Below, in pieces: positions 23,412 through 35,474 of a stretch of DNA of 64,000 bases (positions within the stretch are counted from its first letter, which is position 1; the number at the start of each line of letters is the position of its first letter). The stretch lies in contig JALQBC010000002.1 of the NCBI GenBank assembly GCA_023375675.1, positions 186,001 to 250,000 of the forward strand. Reading direction: 5' to 3'. The position numbers were made by a program, and so were the translations under genes. The notes beneath the pieces were generated by a model. The model worked only from the letters and a program-made list of their open reading frames with translations. It had not been told where the DNA came from and did no database searches. The stretch comes from Cytospora piceicola (taxonomy: Eukaryota; Ascomycota; Sordariomycetes; Diaporthales; Cytosporaceae).

Positions 23412-26131
23412 GGTTAACAAAGTGGGAAATCTACAGTGTCTCGTGTGGTGAACGGAAAGGCATGCCATTGTTAGGTTTGGAAAAGTTCTGCGAGTCTTTA
23501 GAATGGGATTTCGAAGGGCCATATTCTAGCCAGTGTGGCGGCGACCGAGCGTCCTTTTCATGTCTAAGAAAACTGGCACTTGTACAATGGGGAAAACAAG
23601 GGCTATGGGCACGTGGCATGGAGAAATCGACACATTTGAAACTGAGGTATGGCTTTTGCCATAGAAGTGAGGCTTGACGAACATGATGTGGGTTGCGATA
23701 AGGAGATGGTGACTTGCCACCCCCCCCCCCACCTTAACCCCAAAAGCCTATGGAGGTAGCACCTGATTTTGAGAGCTCGAATATGCTCAATGAAAGGTAC
23801 GTTACTGGAAGAAGGACCATGAACCTGCTGTGAAGCGAATCAGTCCATCTCCCTAAAGGGTCTGACAAAGGGGTGAATCAATCGCAACTTCGCCTCGCTC
23901 CCCTCGCTTCCCTTCGTGCTGGTGCGCCCGAGAAGGTCGGCAACCCTGTCATGTCTATGTCTGGTGACCTCCTTTCCATGGCTCTGTCAGCGGCCTTTTT
24001 CTCCCCCCTTCCCGGGCATGTTTCATCGCTGCAGTCAATACGGCACGGCACTGCACATATCACATTTCGAAGTTTGCAGGCGAGGGATGCAATACATACG
24101 CATCCGTGCGTGCTGTCATATGGCTTGTACCCCAAAGAATCATAGGATACTTGGCCCGCTTCAGTCAATTCGAGGAATTTACAAATTCCGCGGGAGTACA
24201 CATGCTGGACAGGGCAAGCACGACGCTGTGCTCAGGTTCGCGACGTACTTCCCTGCTCCGGATGGCATTGATGCGCAGCCACGAGTGCTTTGACCTCAAT
24301 ACCATGTCCTACGGAGAAAGAGAATTGCAGTTGATGGTACTGGGTATAGATGTTTCTGCTCTGCTCCCATCTTGGCGGCTCTTTCACTCTAGGCCGATAC
24401 TAATATGTGAAACAGAGGAGGACGCGTACACTCGTCCAGCGTATAGACGATGATTACACTGTCCCTTTTGGGATGCCGGGCGGTAATCTTGGGCAGAGCC
24501 ATGTTCAGGCGATGACGCGGCAGCTCAATTGGGCTGGCGCATCCCTTTACGGTCCTGCCTCTGACTACGAGTAGGAAGGCACTCTCACGCCTTGAGGCTC
24601 AGGAACCGACTAATTATGGGAGACTGAATAAGGCTTTTTTCCTGAGGGGATAAGTGCGAAGAAAAGCTCTTGACGAGCTGGCATGACCACGAACGAGGGG
24701 ATATTCCGCCCAGTCCTCTGCAGCACATGGACTGTCACAAATGACAAAGTTTGACGTAGATGAATGATGAGCCGCCTTCCCTCAGAACCTCCAAGTGAAG
24801 GCTCCGCGAGCCCTTGACCAGGTTGAAGTTCCAAAGGGTAGCTCAGGTGAGTGAGTTGAGGTAGTCAAATGCTTGGTGGCGCCGATGTAGATAGAGTATA
24901 GCTCCTTTATTGAACTCTACGGAGGATTTGCTGATCACCACGCAAGCGAAGACCTCCTCCCGAACTTTGATTCACGTTGGAGGATACAAAGGCAAGCATC
25001 CTTCAATATCAAATTGTTTCAAACCAAACCAGCGCCTCTTTCCGGCTTTCCCCTGGAGTTCCTTTCCTCCTTCGTCAGCGCCAAGGTGCCAAGAAGTATA
25101 AAATGGGACAAGATCGCCCTTGGTGCTCAAGGCACGCTTCAACACATTATCATCACTTCCATACAGGCCTTCTCTCATGTCCCCATCCCCCCGCCTCCTC
25201 CACAAGCGAGCATGTCTTAAGCTCGACCCCTGGCTGGACTACACACCCTTCCAGAGCATCCCTCCCATGTCGATTTCCTATTGAAAACCTTCATGTTTTA
25301 GCCGAGCTCGAGCGGGGTTGAGATCTTCATTGCAGTACATATATGTGCCTTGCGTATGTTTGGTCCCGGAATAGGTACGCCCACATCATGGTTCTGATGA
25401 ATGATCGGAAACACTCGCTGACGGAGAACAAGTGATTACTTCGGTAATGATGGCCAGCACTATACCATTACCACATCCTCCCGACCTCTGACCTTGTGAG
25501 CCGGAGGAATATCATTTCGGATGCGGCTCGACTACTGCTTTCAACTTCATTTACCCACACTTGGCTAAACTTGGTCGAGTTTCATGATGGGCCTGTGTCT
25601 ACAGGGGACATGCCGACCAGTTCTTCTTTGTGAGGTTGTGTATATTTGTTCTGTTTCACGAATGTTGCCCAGGTGTTCAGCCACTCCCGACCCTTGCCAT
25701 CTAGCCGCCGTCTTTGAAACAGTCACTTCACGTTGCGCACATGTTTTCTGTTTATGAAAACATGCCAATATTTATCGGGACCAGTGATGATCAGGGGACC
25801 TTGGAAAACAATGTCCCATGGCGTTGGAGTCAACCCCTGTGATGTAGCAACTCAATCGTAAACAATATCGTAAGTGGGACCTTCAAGGAGGACAGGAGAG
25901 GATTGGATATAAAACATCTCGGTTTCCCAGATGACATGATGGATGGTTTGTTTTCGACCAAGTCCAACTTCATTCACTATCCAACACTCACTCCCTTTCC
26001 CTTGCTTGATACTTTCGTTCAGCAGTTGATCTGCTCCAGTCCTTTCCAAGCTGTACCGGTCTCAGTTGAATCTTTCACATATCACAGAGTTTCTATCTTT
26101 CATCCAGTATTTTCACCTTCCCTCAGTCAAT
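23412..26131. other. 2.7-kb gene-poor interval upstream of the pectate lyase gene
   Basis: Begins with the OST3 3' flank; a C11-12 run lies near 23719-23730. Scattered short open frames in all phases have no recognisable protein features. The last 230 bases hold the lyase promoter. No gene supported. Confidence 0.45.
25908..25914 (+). promoter_or_regulatory. Putative TATA box of the pectate lyase gene
   Basis: TATAAAA 218 bp upstream of the chosen ATG, followed by a pyrimidine-rich leader. Position is plausible for a fungal gene with a long 5'-UTR; not tested. Confidence 0.4.
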
Positions 26132-27220
26132 ATGAAGCTCAGCCTGTGCACCATCACCATTGCGGCCATGGCTCTGAGCGTCACTGCGCGTCCAGCCACT
26201 GACAATGTCAGGGTCAAGTCTGTTGTGGTTCGCCACGAAGGCAAGGGCATGGTCGGTGACCTTTTCCGTCGTGACCACGATGACGACGATGACAAGGAGA
26301 AAGATGACGATGATGACGATGATGACGACGATGATGACTCTTCGTCCTCTTCTTCGGCCACCGGCGGTTACTCCTACAGCTATCCTACCGCTACAAAGAC
26401 ATCTGGTGGCTCTGGATCCTCTGCCACAGGCTCCTCGGGCGCTTCCACGACCACTGGATCTTCTTCCGGCTCGGGATCTTCCTCGGGTGGCTCTCTCCCC
26501 GCTTCATCCGGCTCCAGCGCCCTGTCTGCGGTCCAGACCATTGCTGCCGGCGAGTCCTTTGATGGTGGCATGGTGATGTACGACCGGGGTGTTTCCTGTA
26601 CTGGCCAGGACGAGGGTGGCGACTCCGATGCCGTTTTCCAAATTGAAGATGGCGGTTCCCTCTCCAATGTAATCATTGGACCTAACCAGATTGAGGGTGT
26701 CCACTGCCAGGGCGGTTGCACTCTGACTAACGTCTGGTGGTCTGCCGTCTGTGAGGATGCTTTCACCGTGAAGAAGCAGGAAGCCGGAGAGACTACCAAG
26801 ATCGTTGGTGGCGGTGCTTTTGGTGCTGATGACAAGGTGAGCTCTCTAGTCCTTTTATCATTCCTTTAGCCAGGCACTGACGTATCGTGAAACATCTAGG
26901 TTATCCAGCACAACGGCGGTGGCACTATCTCTATATCCGACTTTACCGTTGATGACTTCGGCAAACTGTACCGATCCTGCGGTAACTGCGACTCTATGTA
27001 CGAGCGCCACGTTATTCTCGACGGCGTTACCGCTTCTTCCGGCAAGGAACTTTGCGGAATCAACTCCAACTACGGTGATACTTGCACCATTACCGGCACT
27101 ACTGCCGATGATGTCGATGATGTCTGTGTTACCTACAGCGGCACCGACGATAACTCCCAGGAGCCCGCCGAGAATACCGATAATGGAACTGGTTGTGATG
27201 GTACCTACTGTGTCTGCTAG
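26132..27220 (+). CDS. Secreted pectate lyase, polysaccharide lyase family 3, with poly-Asp/Ser-Gly linker
   Basis: Extracellular enzyme cleaving polygalacturonate by Ca2+-dependent beta-elimination. Exons 26132-26836 and 26900-27220, intron 26837-26899; 341 aa. Signal peptide [19 protein letters not shown], then a propeptide-like part with a dibasic site (LFRR). A run of about 20 acidic residues follows, dominated by two Asp blocks with KEK between, then a Ser6 run and a Ser/Gly/Thr linker to about residue 130. The PL3 catalytic domain follows: [70 protein letters not shown] and [14 protein letters not shown], the usual PL3 order. The domain itself is normal length (about 210 aa); the N-terminal extension makes the protein larger than most PL3. 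An in-frame ATG 22 codons upstream would bury the signal peptide and was rejected. Confidence 0.9.
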
Positions 27221-28165
27221 ATGGTGAGGACCATTGTGGTACATTAGAAGTGAGGCATGGAATACGAGGAGACAAATACGGAATATGACAAGATATCAAG
27301 CAGGACTGGGAGCGTGTTGGAACTTTTTTGTAATCAGTTTTGAGCAGTCACATGTACATAGCCCTGGCTGGCAATTCTTTTCAACCCTTCCAGTGCTCAG
27401 GTGCTAGTGACCGAATTGTGATACGATCAGTTTCGATATCAATTGTGAGCAACTGGGTGGTAACCAAGTCCTAGAACCTCGTTATAACCTTGAAATCATG
27501 CAGAATCCTCCTAAGATTGTTGATCATTGAATGTTGCATGTTACCTTGTATTTTGGAAGTTCCAACAAGAGATCAGTCAACATATCTCGATATAACTACC
27601 TAGGTAAGTGGTGATAACTACTACTTAAGTGCTAAATTTCAAGGTTGTGTTTAGATACCTAGGTACTGAAGTACAGTATTATTCGACCGGCCGTACAAGG
27701 AACATTTGATTTATACTATTTCTTTAGACTCCATCATCTAGACAGATGCTTTCTCACTGCAGGCTCGATTATCTTGTTTCTATATCAGCTAGAGGCTCCA
27801 TGACTACCCTAACGAGACCTCTCACGGCCCCTGACTTAGAGTCTCAACCGAACATAGAGCGATCCCTGTGCTCGGAACTGACGATACACGGAATCGGTCT
27901 AAAAACCACAGGTACACGTAGTATCTGTCGGTCAGTTCTTTCCTGCAAGTACTCATATGATGCCTTTTGTTTTGTGAAGCTTCAGTACTGGATATTCCTT
28001 CCCAGTTTTAAGACCATGTGCTATTGTTTTGATCGCACTTCCCGTATGTAATCCGCAGAGGCCTTGAGGCTTTATTTCAGACCACTCAAGTGCTGTCCTC
28101 GGTCCCCATCCGTTATTCTTCAACTTCACAAGTGACACTTTCATGAACGACACAAAGCAAGTATT
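27221..28165. other. Intergenic with CCTAGGTA elements
   Basis: AT-rich spacer with CTACCTAGGTAAG near 27,597 and ATACCTAGGTACTGAAGTA near 27,657. No gene seen. Confidence 0.45.
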
Positions 28166-29098
28166 ATGCTCGAAGTGACTCTTGTCACACTCGCCAGCCT
28201 TCTGGCCACTTCAATCGACGCGTCTATCGTACCCGATCCTCTGAGTGCCATCCCATCTCCCAGCACAAATAACGAGAGCGCCCCCAACATCACAGCCATC
28301 ATGTCTGTGCCACAGGTGGCCTTCGAGAGCTATGCCCAGGGTGGGCTGGTGCGCAGCGATACCAACATCATATCCGGAGGGGACAACATCCCGCCGACGA
28401 CTGCGGTGAACCAGCGGTGGACTTGCTCCATGTCTCCGAGCTTCACCTAGGGGGATGAGGACGACGGAGGCATCGGCGTGACCATCACGAATGCAGACAC
28501 AGCTTGGAGGGCATTCTACATTTACTACAATACCTGCGACTATGTTCCTTACAAGTACGTCTGGGTCGGTGAGGGTGGGACAGTGTTTGTGTCGCTCCCG
28601 GCCATGTTCCAGGGGAGGATCACCCGCGGTACTGACGAGGTACGCATCAATGGTACACCCCACCTTGATTCCTAATTGTACCAAGAGTAACCAACGGTTA
28701 TATGATAGTGGAACCTTGGCGGCGTGCCACGCCCCCTTGGCACCTGGCTCGAATTTGCCTTGGACAACAACAGCTGGATCTGGGGTGACGTCTCTCTGAT
28801 TCGAGGCTGCGATGGCGGAGTTTTACTGTGGTCTCTCGACAGCTCCGGCTCATGGAAGGGCTTCACTGAGGATATCTTTGACGGCGCTCCGACGGATGCC
28901 TACGACGTCAAACCTTCCGGCCAGTGGGTCATCGCGGCCACCGAGAACTGGGACGGCACGACAAACTGGTCGTCAATGATATGGGACTTCAAGAAAGTCG
29001 GTCCAGAAGTCGTCTATGTTGATGACTCTCACGGGAACCCTGTGATCGTGTCGAAGAATGGACGCTTTGGGACGTACTGGACTGCGGGGAGACTATGA
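28166..29098 (+). pseudogene. Secreted-protein gene interrupted by an in-frame TAG
   Basis: Exon 1 28166-28639 and exon 2 28709-29098 (intron 28640-28708, GTACGC...TAG) would encode about 287 aa, but codon 95 (28448-28450) is TAG. Sequence on both sides looks coding and is in the same frame: a signal peptide (MLEVTLVTLASLLATSIDA), then after the stop VTITNADTAWRAFYIYYN and VFVSLPAMFQGRITRGTDE, and in exon 2 LGTWLEFALDNNSWIWGDVS, LIRGCDGGVLLW and NPVIVSKNGRFGTYW. This pattern resembles a family of secreted fungal proteins of unknown function with an all-beta, thaumatin-like look. Alternatives are stop-codon readthrough, a sequencing error, or a small intron that removes the TAG; no good donor was seen. 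Confidence 0.6.
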
Positions 29099-30212
29099 GG
29101 TGTATGCGAGGAAACTTTGTAGATATATTGGTTGACGGTGGATTTGGCTTATTCCGTGTTTGGGCTGGACATCTTTACCCCATGTAGGCATATTGGGTTC
29201 CAAGGTTATGCATATCTTCTTGGATCGGGTCCTGGTCCTTGTTACTTCTAAATCCGCACCTGGACTTATAGTGATTAGTTACCACAAAATTCATGTCCAC
29301 TTCTTCAACAGGGGTGGAAATCCCTCCACCTGACTCTAGAAAAGTCGACGAAGTTAAGGGTTTTGGTACTGAGGTTTCTTAATGGGTGACCTAGGCATGG
29401 TCAGGGCAGAGGCATGAGGTGCATCTACATGTGTACTAAGTAGGTAGGTAGTACTGAAGTGGGAAACGGAGCCTGCATGCTACCCACTCCAAACAACCCT
29501 TGGGAACCTAACTTTTGGCATTATAATTGTGCACTCTAATTGTGCCTCTGGCGGCCATGATCTAGTAGGTATCACATTGGATTTGTAGATTCGCCTGACT
29601 TTCGAGGCCATCACGACTTCCCAATCGGGTAATACACAGACCGTCCTTTGCATTCGCAGATCGTGAGCACTCAGACTTTCAGGAGTCAAGGAGTCAATTT
29701 TGCCTGCGGGCATACTCGTCAAGGCCTAAAGTTCTTTGGTCTTTGAGTATATTTCGAATTGGCGAAGACTCCGAGTGATCGTCCCGTCCCTCGCACCCTT
29801 AAATATAATCCCCATATACTTACTCAACGACAGAGTGTGTATACAATGTCTCTGGATTTAATACTTGTGATAGAGGTGTACAGCATAGATAGGACTTGTT
29901 AGTACGGGCACCAAGAGGTGTCGTAGCGCCGAACTAGTATGTAGTTTTCTCAATTAGCATCGCATAATTACCTAAGTAAACAGAGCGGCCCTAACGGGGA
30001 TACGATGACGACGTGATGTTTGTAACCATCTGGATATTGCCGCTATCTCCATTCTGTCCGGCATGATTTCTAATCCAGCAATAAACGAAAACCATCATAA
30101 ATTGCACGCGTGTCCAGGAACCGATCAACAGGTTAATTCGAGTCATTAAACACATAACCCCAGGGCCCACAGCTTCCAGAAAAAATCGCCCGGCGCCACA
30201 TCACACAACAAC
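29099..30212. other. Intergenic
   Basis: Spacer between the broken secreted-protein gene and the dehydrogenase; holds AAGTAGGTAGGTAGTACTGAAGT near 29,440. No coding feature recognised. Confidence 0.45.
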
Positions 30213-30977
30213 ATGGCATCCAAGTACCAGAAGCTCCAGAACAAGCACGTTCTCGTCATCGGCGGCACATCAGGAATTGGCTTTGCCGTGGCAGAAGCTT
30301 CCTTGGCCTCTGGAGCCCGAGTCACTGTCTCCTCGTCGAACCAGTCGCGAGTTGATGCGGCCGTCGAGAAACTCAAAGCCGAGTTCCCGAACGGCACCAG
30401 CGCCGGCCATGCCTGTGACCTGTCCAAGCCCACCGTTGAGGAGGACATCAAGGCCCTCTTCTCCAAGGTCGGTAAAGTTGACCACATCGTCTATACTGCT
30501 GGCGACAAGCTACACATGGCGCCAATCTCGGAAATCTCGTACGAGAAGATCATCGCCGCCGGACAGATGCGCTTCTTTGCCCCCCTGCTGGTGGCCAAGG
30601 TCGGCAGCAAGTACCTCAGCCCTGGCCCTCAGTCCTCCATCACGCTCACGACCGGCACCATCAGCCAAAAGCCCTCGCCGGACTGGACCATGATCGCGGG
30701 TTACGCGGCCGGGCTGCATGGGATGACGAGGAACCTGGCTGTCGACCTGAAGCCCGTCAGGGTCAACCTCGTGAGTCCTGGCGCCGTGGTCACGGAGCTT
30801 TGGGACTCATTTGGTGAGGAGGCGAAGGAGAAGTTGCTGCAGAAGGCAGCTGCGGCGGTGCCGACGGGCAGGGTGGCCCAGCCGGAAGATGTTGCGGAGG
30901 CGTATTTGTTCCTCATGAAGGATTCCAATGTCACCGGCACTGTGGTGAACAGTGACTCAGGGAATCTTTTGATGTAA
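30213..30977 (+). CDS. Atypical short-chain dehydrogenase/reductase
   Basis: Single-exon, 254-aa Rossmann-fold protein of the SDR superfamily. The cofactor-binding GGTSGIG motif is in HVLVIGGTSGIGFAVAEASL and the usual post-motif VTVSSSNQSR suggests NADP(H). The NNAG position reads YTAG. The Ser of the catalytic set may lie in SSITLTTGTIS. The expected YxxxK motif is replaced: the sequence is GYAAGLHGMTRNLAVDL, so Tyr is present but the Lys is Leu. VRVNLVSPGAVVTELWD and the C-terminal VTGTVVNSDSGNLL are typical. Similar Lys-less SDRs are common in fungi, so this is a family trait rather than damage. Substrate unknown. It lies alone among secreted-protein genes. Confidence 0.88.
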   Translation: MASKYQKLQNKHVLVIGGTSGIGFAVAEASLASGARVTVSSSNQSRVDAAVEKLKAEFPNGTSAGHACDLSKPTVEEDIKALFSKVGKVDHIVYTAGDKLHMAPISEISYEKIIAAGQMRFFAPLLVAKVGSKYLSPGPQSSITLTTGTISQKPSPDWTMIAGYAAGLHGMTRNLAVDLKPVRVNLVSPGAVVTELWDSFGEEAKEKLLQKAAAAVPTGRVAQPEDVAEAYLFLMKDSNVTGTVVNSDSGNLLM

Positions 30978-31082
30978 TTAATGAGTCGACTGAGCAATGC
31001 ATTACCACTCGAGTTCAGCGCTGAGGTATTGTCAATAAATAATCATGAACTGGAGTTTAACCACATGTATGAGAAAGGAATA

Positions 31083-32530
31083 TTACACTTCCTCGGCGTC
31101 GCCCCCGTATTCCTCAATCGGATTACGAAACTTTGGCTTCCGAGTCTGCCACATCCTCTTGAAGCGATTCCTCTCATACACCACATAAGAAGACCATCAC
31201 AGTGGTTGGCAAATCAGCAACGCAGTTGCCCAATGCCACCAGAACCAGGGACCGCTGTCGCCGAACAGATCAGCCGGGATGCTGAATATAGATAGCCTTG
31301 ACACACGCCGGTGGGTTAAGGATAATGGCGACTAATGTCAGATGCTTCGAGAATAGAAAGGCGCCCGCCGATTATGCCGGCGAGGGCAGCCAGGGAGGAA
31401 TCCATCCTTGCGTAGTCGGCCAGGCGGGAGCGAGGTTCATGGTGCAGGTACATGGAATCGGCGGTCGGGGAGTGCCAATCGTCGTCATTTGTTGTTTGGC
31501 GTTGTTTTCTGGCCTGCTCTTGAGTCTCGCAGGTCCGCCTCACCCATCGCATCTAGAGTATCGTAAGGGCCATGTCCTTGTGGGATGCCGAGGGAGTCAA
31601 GTGAGGCGCTCAGCGCCTCAAGGTACTCGGAACACTTGAACTGGCTCCACGCTGTTTCCACTTGACTGGATTCCTCGACTTCAGCCTGAATTCGCCGCTG
31701 GACTGCCCATCCAGATGAGCGTGTGGAAGCTGGTTGGTGAGAATCGAATTAAGGAGTTGGCAATGGTGACTGGCCACTCTCATCCGGGGAAACGCGGTGG
31801 CAGATAAAGGGCCGCAGAGATTCTCGAGAATATCGGCGTGAGTGCGGAAATATCATAGCAAATCATCGTATCAGGACGGATGAAGTGGCTTCTCGGACTT
31901 TGAGCCAAGCGCATGATCGGGCATGAAGCGATGGTAGCCAACTCGAAAGGTTTGGTTTTGAGTTCGACTGTTGTCTTGTCTATAAGGATCTTATACGGGG
32001 CAGGATCGCACAGAACCACGCCTTGAGAAGTGGTCAGTAAACCCCTTTAGGCCCAATATAGATGTCCATAGATTTTACTTGCCTGTCCAGCCATTAGCGG
32101 TCTCCTTGGACCAAAATGTACATTCTCGTGTGCGACGAGGAGCCAGCCACGGGCTGATGATTTCCATTTGTAACTTTCAGATCTCTGCCAGTCGCAGCGC
32201 ACTTCACAACGATATGACTGTATTGATTGAGGATAGTGTGGCTCACTGTCCATAGCTCAAAGTATTCCAGGGAGAATGGCCTTTTTGGTCGGGTTAGTAT
32301 CGGAAGCCTCGGGCAGTTGATGGTCTCGTCAAATTGGAAGGTTGTGTGGCTCCATCGATGCCTCTCGAATATGTTGGGAGCTCCCAATCTCCTATGCAGC
32401 AAGGTGCGGAACTGGAAGAAGTTTGGTGATTTGAAGGGGGTCTCGGCGTCGGCGATGTATAGGCGACGTTCGGCGGGCTTATCAAGTAACTCCTTCATCC
32501 TTAGAACATTGGTAACTGTGTGGTCCTCAA
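31083..32530 (-). pseudogene. Decayed CorA-like Mg2+ transporter family gene
   Basis: Read 5' to 3' on the minus strand, fragments of one fungal CorA-like protein appear in order but in different frames with stops between them: RRLYIADAETPFKSPNFFQF and PFSLEYFELWTVS (32498-32094), VVLCDPAPYKILIDKTTVEL (about 32019-31780), WAVQRRIQAEVEESSQVETA and SLDSLGIPQGHGPYDT (about 31720-31570), SRLADYARMDSSLAALAGII then GGRLSILEA (31440-31316), LILNPPACVKAI, DLFGDSGPWFWWHWATALLI (transmembrane-like) and RKPKFRNPIEEYGGDAEEV ending at 31083. Several frameshifts and stops remain after trying the visible introns; one possible GC-AG intron does not restore frame. The order and spacing of a soluble N-domain and C-terminal membrane part fit the family. 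The decay is by indels and stops, not mainly C-to-T changes. Confidence 0.7.
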
Positions 32531-35012
32531 CCCATTATCGGGCTCCCTGTGTTGATCCAAGTTCTATGGAAGATACCCGAACGTCCACGTTGGCGAGATT
32601 CTGTTCGTACTACGTAAACCCATAATTCAGGAACAAGAGATCACCTGTTGTCCAGGAGGCCACAGCAACATGGATCCTTATAGTTACTAAGCGTCAAGTT
32701 GGTCAGCTGAACTCAGCCACTAGAGACTAGGCCTAAGCCGGGCGGAGAGAAGCCTGTCACAATGGTTAGGCCTTCCAAAGCTTAATACATGCTGTGTAAC
32801 ACCAGAGGATTTCATGGTTGCCCAGGCAGAGGTAAGGTTTGGTTTTCAGGAGGCCTGTACACGTAATATTATCCCATGCCATCATACACATATTTGTGTG
32901 TGGAAGATCAGTTGCATCAGAGAGTCGATTTGATCTCAAGCTTAAATGTTGAATAGAACGATTGCTATAGTGTACGTCGAGAATACGGCACAGGGAACAG
33001 AGGAAAATAAAACTAAGGAAAAGAGACGAGTAAGGGAATTTTGGTGGGCTATGAATATCAAATGGATATATAGGTCGGTAATCGTCAATGTCAGGCCCTG
33101 CCCCCGAGGATGACCAGCCCCCACTCGGGGAGTTTACACCTACCTAGGCAGGCGATCTGGATGGATAGACCGACGAGTGTCTCGGGAAAGAAGTAGATTC
33201 TACCTACTTCTGGCGCTATGTGGTCTCTGTGCTTCTGACAAAGCCCCGGAAGAGCCCGAATACAGCTGCGGGAATTGGAACAGAAAGCTGTACTTCTATC
33301 ATAACATACTTAGGGGGTGCCTGGCACCTGAAGGCTGGTCTCTTTGGCCAAAGTAGTTTACTTGGTAATTACGACATATGTACTTGGACAAGTACACCGA
33401 CCTCCGGTAGAGACTTGAACGTTTATTACACGGGTGTCTTGGATTGGCTAACCTCCGATGCCTTCTTTCAAGAAGGAGATGTCGAGGGGCTTATAGTATC
33501 GCTGGTGTACGAAGGTCACAATATAAATTGGTGAGGGAGACAAGTTTAAGCAATAGAAACGATAGGCAGATGGGCGTAAGTCCTTGATATTTCAGGTAGT
33601 AAATTAGGTGGTGAGCCTGAGGGTAGTGAAGACCCCTATATATAGTTTATTAGGTCACCCACCCTGATGGCAGTCAGGCGATCCTGTAGGTCTCGTATTA
33701 CTAATTATATCGATACTAGCAAACAGTTACAGTCTTCGACATAGCTGCCCTAGGGTAGGTCCCTGGCCCGAGGCTGCCGGCTGTTACACCTACGTATTAG
33801 TTTCTGGGGTATACTCTTTAGTACAAGAAAAAAGGTCTGCTCATACTACATGACTACTGGTCTTACCTCGGAGGAAATCTTAGAGCAGTGTCGCGGCTAC
33901 AAGATGAAGGAGGCATAAGATCTGCCCGGCTAGCCTCCCCGGAATGTGTTAAGGGGAAGCTGATTAAGCCGTATCCCACGGCATAGGAAAGGAAGTGATG
34001 GTCAGGGTGGCATAATGGTAGTGATCATTAGGATGTGAACCATATTCAGCTAAAGTCCTTCCAGAAGACGCAGCGAACATACTATTGGAAGGAGGAGAGA
34101 CTACTGCGTATATCCCTACATATCTAAATATACGAGATGTCAGTGTTATCTGGTCCACCGGTGCCCCTGAGTGGGACGATCGTCATAGACCGATGTACCT
34201 CTCTTGTGGGCCCTCATCAGCCCTATGGAGACCCCTTTCGAGAGGTGATCTTCGTTACGAATTTCATAGTGCAGCACAGGTTGAGGAAAAATTCGAGGTC
34301 ATGATCTCCTCGTGATCGATACCTAACGAATGCAACACCTGGGCAGGGAGACATCCTGCATGTGTCCTGATCTCCATGATAGATGTGCGTTATTATGGAT
34401 AAACAGTAGACTTGGAGGGGCGGATGGAAGTTAAACACACGGGCCCTAAAATCACAATATCCTCCAGATGGAGGTTTGATGGTCATGATAGTCTTGTTAT
34501 TGTGGACGGTCGGGCCAAGTATAAGCGATCGCGATGACCCACGCCCCTTTTCCACATCTTAGTCAACGCCACCCAAAATATTGATCTGCCAGCCCGGGGC
34601 AGTGCGAGACTGGGGCAACAGGTTTCGGGATGCAGATCTTGCGGATTGGTCATTATCGTGAAATCTTAACATTGTCTTTTGCGACCAGCAAGGTCCAGAT
34701 ATACGCAATGGAAGGATAGGCTTGTAGGTTGGGTAGGGATGGCTTCAACTCATAAATTACCCCCTCTCGGCTGCCACAGATGATTTTGTGTTTTTACCCT
34801 CTCTTCTTCATCAGCCTACTCAAGTGAATATACTCTTTTCGAGCCACGGCCACTGCCAACTTCTTCACATTCTTTTAGCCGAAGTCCAGTCATTCATTCA
34901 AATCAAGAGCTCACCAATACAATATACTTGTGCAGACTCTATTATACCCAGTCATCAAAAGACAGAACCAGTCCTTCATAGCACCCACTATATCAACAAC
35001 AAATAATTCACA
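32531..35012. other. 2.5-kb gene-poor interval
   Basis: Contains TACACCTACCTAGGCAGG near 33,135, a patch at 33,480-33,760 with higher AT and TA content that may be an old repeat remnant, and a few short open frames (33220-33534, 34085-34315) without recognisable features. The last 200 bases form the leader of the next gene. No gene supported. Confidence 0.4.
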
Positions 35013-35474
35013 ATGTTCTACGCAACCACCATCCTCACTGCTCTCCTGTCCGTCGCCGCCGCCGCCCCTCAGTCAGCACCTCGCGCCGGACAGTCTGCAG
35101 GAAGCCTGACATGGTACACTGAAGGCCTGGGTCTCACACCCACTGCCTGCGGTACCGTCAAGACCGTCACTGAGGTAAGCCAAATATGAAGACAGATGTT
35201 TCTTCTCTCGAGGAAATCAGCTAATCCAAGTCTGCAGCACATCGCCGCCCTGGCCCCCGCGGACTATGGCGAGTACGCCAACCCCAACGACAGCCCCGTA
35301 TGTGGAAAGACCATCAAGATCCACGGCCCCAACGGAAACACAGTGCAGGCCACCGTGGCCGACCGTTGCACCGGCTGCTCCACTGGCGACGTGGACGTCA
35401 CACCCACCGTCTTCGAGCTGCTCGGATTCGCCCAAAGCATTGGCCGTGTCCAGATCAGCTGGGAGCTGGAGTAA
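35013..35474 (+). CDS. Small secreted RlpA-like double-psi beta-barrel (expansin-like) protein
   Basis: Exons 35013-35174 and 35238-35474, intron 35175-35237; 132 aa. Signal peptide MFYATTILTALLSVAAAAP, then the DPBB/barwin-like fold common in secreted fungal proteins: GSLTWYTEGLGLTPTACG, IAALAPADYGEY, SPVCGKTIKIHGPNG, VQATVADRCTGC and a closing DVDVTPTVFELL, GRVQISWELE. Cysteines in ACG, VCGK and DRCTGC fit the family disulfides. Likely acts outside the cell on the wall or at a host interface; relatives include expansin-like proteins and protease inhibitors, so no enzyme activity should be assumed. Confidence 0.87.

Noticed and set aside
32047..32115. GC-AG intron (GCAAGT...CTGAC...AAG) inside the CorA-like gene
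   Set aside because: Signals look real but joining there does not restore frame and an in-frame TAA remains upstream.
32227..32625. 132-codon plus-strand frame
   Set aside because: Antisense to the CorA-like pseudogene fragment, which has the family motifs.
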